NCBI RefSeq assembly: GCF_000497045.1
Contig: NW_015961956.1
Location: 62,001-126,000 of the forward strand
Reading direction: 5' to 3'
Source of the DNA: Kalmanozyma brasiliensis GHG001
Taxonomy: Eukaryota; Basidiomycota; Ustilaginomycetes; Ustilaginales
Length of the DNA: 64,000 bases
Numbering within the stretch: position 1 is the first letter of the stretch; every line of letters begins with the position of its first letter. Under the pieces are notes generated by a model. The model worked only from the letters and a program-made list of their open reading frames with translations, was not told the DNA's origin and ran no database searches. Of this stretch, positions 60,692 to 64,000 are shown in pieces. Made by a program: the position numbers and the translations under genes.

Positions 60692-61168
60692 TCAGCGGAG
60701 AGAGCGAGGACGTTTGGCGTAGGCCAGGAGCAGCCAACCGGCAATCATCGAGAGACCTCCAATGGGCGTGATAGGGCCCAACACCTTGCGCATCGGGTTG
60801 TCGGGCTTGGTGAGGCAAAGGCCGTAGATAGAGCCGCTAAACATAGTGATGCCCGAAGCAAAAGCATAGCCGGCTGCAACGACCGGGCCGGTCTGGGGCA
60901 TGCTGAGCGTGTAGAGAAGCGCCAAGCTGTGCAGCAGCTGGTATTGGGTGGCTGTCGTCCATGCGCCCATTTCTGTGATGCAGCGGCACAACGTCAAGAA
61001 TCACGGTCAGTATTCTGGCTGAACACCTGTTTCGATCGGCCTCATCTGAAGTGAACACTCACGGTAGGTGTTGAGCTTGTTTTTCAAGGCGTGGGCTCCA
61101 ATGGCGCCGAAGCCAACGCCCACGGCGCCCGAGATGCCGGCGAAAGCGTGAAGCATGTTGTAGGTCAT
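60692..61168 (-). CDS. DUF423/TMEM256-like small membrane protein, two exons
   Basis: Exons 61063-61168 and 60692-60972 give 128 aa. The 90-bp intron has donor GTGAGT, branch ACTGAC and acceptor CATCACAG, and joins NTY to QMGAWTTATQYQLLHSLALL in frame. Exon 1 supplies the family's glycine-rich first helix, which ends FGAIGAHALK. Together with the second exon there are four membrane helices, including GITMFSGSIYGLCLT and GGLSMIAGWLLLA. This is the DUF423 family (bacterial YgdD, animal TMEM256), whose function is unknown; it is probably in an organelle membrane. Confidence 0.88.
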
Positions 61169-61911
61169 AAGTGAGGTGCTGAACAGCAGGTCAGAAGGAG
61201 CCAGGAAGTCGAGCCGGCTGGGGAGGATACCAAGCAGATGGTTGCGATCACGGGAAGATGTAGACCCGAGAAGTCAAGGTTACCCAATGTTGCGCCTGCG
61301 AGTGGAGGCTTAAACGGCGCTAAGCCCGCGCTTTGCACCTGCCGCGGAGGCACCTCAGTCGTATCGGCGAGAAGGAAGGAACGCATCGGCCCGATGTCTG
61401 AGAAGAAAGCAAAAGTCGGACGCGAGCGTGTGACAGGCGGCCCGACCGCGCTGCAGGTGAATGAGCCCGCCGTCATTCACCCTTTCGCGTGGCTTGGCCC
61501 AACCTCAGATATTAAAAAAATTCAGGCAAGACAAACACACAGACACGAGACGAAAACTTCGCAAGACTTGATCGGGTATGGGTGATGGTGTAACGAGGTC
61601 TGGATCGGCTCACCCAGCTGAATGAGGATGTAATTTTGTGGATCTTCTTGTTTTCTTAACGTGTCACACATTCTTCATCCTCGTCCATCTCACACACCAT
61701 CTATCTTCACCCTTCGCTCCTTCGGTCGTCAGCCGGCCTGCAAGTCGGGTGCAAGCTGATCACTTGACTCGTCGCTGCTTGCATCATACCATCGATTGAG
61801 CTCACGGCACATTCTTGGCTCTCCCACCAACGGAGAACGAAGAAACTTCATTTGGTCGCACGCACTACGCAGCGTGATCACAAAAGGCTCGCACAAAAGT
61901 GATCGCCCGAC
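61169..61911. other. Divergent promoter region DUF423 gene / next gene
   Basis: 743 bp between divergent start codons; no gene or RNA supported. Confidence 0.5.
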
Positions 61912-64000
61912 ATGGATCTCACGGCGCAAAACCCAGAGTCGCCTGCTAGGCCTCTGGCAGGGGCGGCGCGTGCACGAGTCTTGGCTCGTCAGAGTCGCAA
62001 TTCCTCTCACAAACCATACGCGAGACCCTCATCGGCTTTGACCGCTTCTGGGTCCGGAAGCTCGCTCTACACCGACACTGACTCACCCGCACGCACTCCC
62101 TCGACGCCAGCCGCCAAGACACCCGCACCACAACCTTCGCGCTCAGCCTTTTCACCGCTGCGCGTTGCCGCCACGCCCATCGCCTTGTTCGGAAGCGTGC
62201 GCAAAATGGTGACAAAGCCATTGTCGTGGCTCACTGGTGTGGCCGCTTCGACGGGACCTGAACTCGGCATCCCAACCTCTTCCAGCACCAACTCGCTCTC
62301 GTCCATCGCTCGCAAACGGGCTGCTGCTCAGGCTTCTCTCAAATCGACACCGGGCGAGACAAGCTACGAGAGAGATGCCCCCACTCGTGCTGCTAGAGCT
62401 GTCGGCGAGAGGCTGGCTGCCGGCCTTCGATCTCGATCCAATCTTCAAGATGACGAGGAGAGCCAGATTCGACCACCTACATCCACTCTGCCGTCATCCA
62501 TGTCCATGTCTCGTCTGGCTCCGGGTCCAGCTCCTGCACGTTCGACACGGAAGCAATCCTCTTTGGAGCAGGCAGACTCGTCCATGGCTGGACCCTCGTC
62601 CCCGTCCAAATCTACCACAAGTGTTGGTGCGACTCATCCATGGAGCACCCGCTCATCCAAGCGCACTCTCGATATCGGCTCTCGTCCTCTCGGCGCAAAC
62701 GATTCGTCCGATGCCCAGAGCGATGCCGGCCTCGCATCACCCTCCAGATCGCAACTCTACCTTTCAAAGAGCCAACACACACTTCGTAGTCCTCGATCTC
62801 AAGCGCTTGGCTACCGAGGCTCCTCCCTCCGACCAGACGATGCCATGTCAGAATCTGGCTCCACATCCATGAGTCACTCGAACTCGTTTAGCGCGTTTGG
62901 CTACGGCAACGAGATTCGATACACCGACAGCGCCTTTGGCCTCCCACCCTCCAGCTCGCCCTTTCAACTCTCCTCTCGAAACGCCGCCAGCCGTCGTGCT
63001 CGCGCTCCCTTTGCCTCTGGTCTCATTACCGAGACTGGCACGCCTGGACGCGCGTCTCGCGCTGGCAGCGTGAGTATGCGTGGTGCATCGCCCGCACCCT
63101 CAGCTGGCTACTCTCCGGCACGCCAGCGAGAAGGAACCCCCCAGCGACGCAACTGGAATGGCCTCAATCTCGCCGCACCCTCTGCACCCTCCATGGGCGA
63201 CGAGATGATGCGCGAATACCTTGCTTCGCGTACGCTTCCTGGCAGCATTTCGAGCGCGCGTCGCAATCTCGCCCTTAGCAACGACGAGCCCATGATCAGG
63301 TCTGCCTCCGTTGCGGGCGGCAGTCGTATGGACGACACCGAGTCCGTGACACCTAGTCGTCTGGGCAAGCGCGACATTGACATGAGTGTCGACGGCCATT
63401 CCGAAAGACTCGGTGCTGCCGGTACACCCTCCAAACGTCGCATGGTCTGGCACAAGGATCACGGTTTCATCAGCCACGAGGAGCTCAAGGCGCTGGAACC
63501 GAGGCTGCCCTCGCCCAAGAACGAAGCCGAACGCCTCCTGAATGCTCTCGAGACCATGCGCAAGCCCACTGCTACCTCGAGAGGTGTTGGGCTGGCGAGG
63601 GGCGCTGCTGCTCAAATCAACGTTCCTGCGCCCATCTCGGACGCCCCTGCGTCTCGATCCACCAAGTCTCAAGATGGAAAGCCTATCATTGGTGTCGCCC
63701 CGTACACAAGATATCTGCGCAAAGCAAAGACGGTGCAGGCCGCCGATGAGCAGGGTGGCATGAGGGCACGATTGAAGAAGGTGCAACGTCCAAGCAGAAT
63801 GGATGTCGACGATGCGGCGACAGAGGATTTGGCTGCATCAGATGCGGAGGAGGCAGAGCAGGACGTCGAGGACGAGCGAGAGGAAGATGAAGAGGAGGAG
63901 GAAGAGGAGCCAGCGCCACCTCAGCCTGAGCCGGTCCGACGATCCAGACGCCTGCAACACCAAGCACCCGCCACGGAAGAGGTCACGCAAACGCCTAGGA
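61912..64000 (+). CDS. Ser-rich, possibly nucleoporin-like protein (3' truncated by window)
   Basis: The frame from ATG 61912 is open without a stop to the end of the window (696 codons seen). The protein is rich in Ser, Arg, Pro and Ala, with few Cys. A short segment at about residues 85-110 (ATPIALFGSVRKMVTKPLSW) could form an amphipathic helix, as in the membrane-binding N-termini of the yeast nuclear-basket proteins Nup1 and Nup60. A conserved-looking block lies at about 505-550 (TPSKRRMVWHKDHGFISHEE and the helix after it), and an acidic Glu run at about 650-665. The nucleoporin link is only an inference from these features; otherwise it is a hypothetical protein. No intron is needed. 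Confidence 0.6.
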   Translation, partial: MDLTAQNPESPARPLAGAARARVLARQSRNSSHKPYARPSSALTASGSGSSLYTDTDSPARTPSTPAAKTPAPQPSRSAFSPLRVAATPIALFGSVRKMVTKPLSWLTGVAASTGPELGIPTSSSTNSLSSIARKRAAAQASLKSTPGETSYERDAPTRAARAVGERLAAGLRSRSNLQDDEESQIRPPTSTLPSSMSMSRLAPGPAPARSTRKQSSLEQADSSMAGPSSPSKSTTSVGATHPWSTRSSKRTLDIGSRPLGANDSSDAQSDAGLASPSRSQLYLSKSQHTLRSPRSQALGYRGSSLRPDDAMSESGSTSMSHSNSFSAFGYGNEIRYTDSAFGLPPSSSPFQLSSRNAASRRARAPFASGLITETGTPGRASRAGSVSMRGASPAPSAGYSPARQREGTPQRRNWNGLNLAAPSAPSMGDEMMREYLASRTLPGSISSARRNLALSNDEPMIRSASVAGGSRMDDTESVTPSRLGKRDIDMSVDGHSERLGAAGTPSKRRMVWHKDHGFISHEELKALEPRLPSPKNEAERLLNALETMRKPTATSRGVGLARGAAAQINVPAPISDAPASRSTKSQDGKPIIGVAPYTRYLRKAKTVQAADEQGGMRARLKKVQRPSRMDVDDAATEDLAASDAEEAEQDVEDEREEDEEEEEEEPAPPQPEPVRRSRRLQHQAPATEEVTQTPR

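Overview
This window is nuclear DNA of a fungus, most likely a basidiomycete smut of the Ustilago / Sporisorium / Pseudozyma group. The reasons are moderately high GC, closely packed and mostly intron-poor genes on both strands, short introns (GT...AG, often 55-120 bp, with CTGAC- or CTAAC-like branch sites just before the acceptor), a class IV chitin synthase, a DASH-complex Dad1, Pmt2, and a Zn2Cys6 transcription factor. I see no transposon, rRNA, tRNA or CRISPR array. The species call is inference from gene content and style, not from a database search.

Layout. 0-5 kb: a PUF-repeat RNA-binding protein (one intron) faces an exosome ring subunit (Rrp43-like). 4.5-9 kb: the Golgi tether subunit Cog7 faces the Hsp90 co-chaperone Cdc37. 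9-11.3 kb: the mitochondrial Fe-S protein Isa2 is divergent from the ribosome-associated NAC alpha subunit (three exons). 11.6-13.2 kb: two tandem paralogous small acidic-tailed proteins of unknown function, each apparently with an intron just after its stop codon. 13.5-20.1 kb: an SLC35F-like transporter, an F-box protein and O-mannosyltransferase Pmt2. 20.6-30.2 kb: Get2-like, Hid1, TFIIH subunit Tfb1 and a CDKN3-like phosphatase with a very large N-terminal extension. 30.2-34 kb: the only long stretch without a supportable gene. 34-45 kb: class IV chitin synthase, Dad1 (two exons), Hel2/ZNF598 and eIF4A (8-nt first coding exon). 44.9-49 kb: a nine-exon Zn2Cys6 regulator and a three-exon Dabb-domain protein. 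49.9-57.9 kb: the SWR1 chromatin-remodelling ATPase and a bHLH regulator with a very long HLH loop. 59.4-61.2 kb: ATP synthase epsilon subunit (three exons) and a DUF423 membrane protein (two exons). 61.9 kb to the end: the 5' part of a Ser-rich, possibly nucleoporin-like protein that runs off the window.

The genes do not form one pathway; most are conserved housekeeping genes (translation, secretory pathway, chromatin, mitochondria). Many are arranged as convergent pairs with gaps of 110-420 bp, so antisense overlap of 3' UTRs is likely. The least explained elements are the tandem paralog pair with its conserved post-stop introns, the unusual domain architectures of the phosphatase and the bHLH factor, and the 3.8-kb gene-free interval upstream of the chitin synthase. 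Spliced models were worked out by hand from splice signals, reading phase and recognisable protein families.
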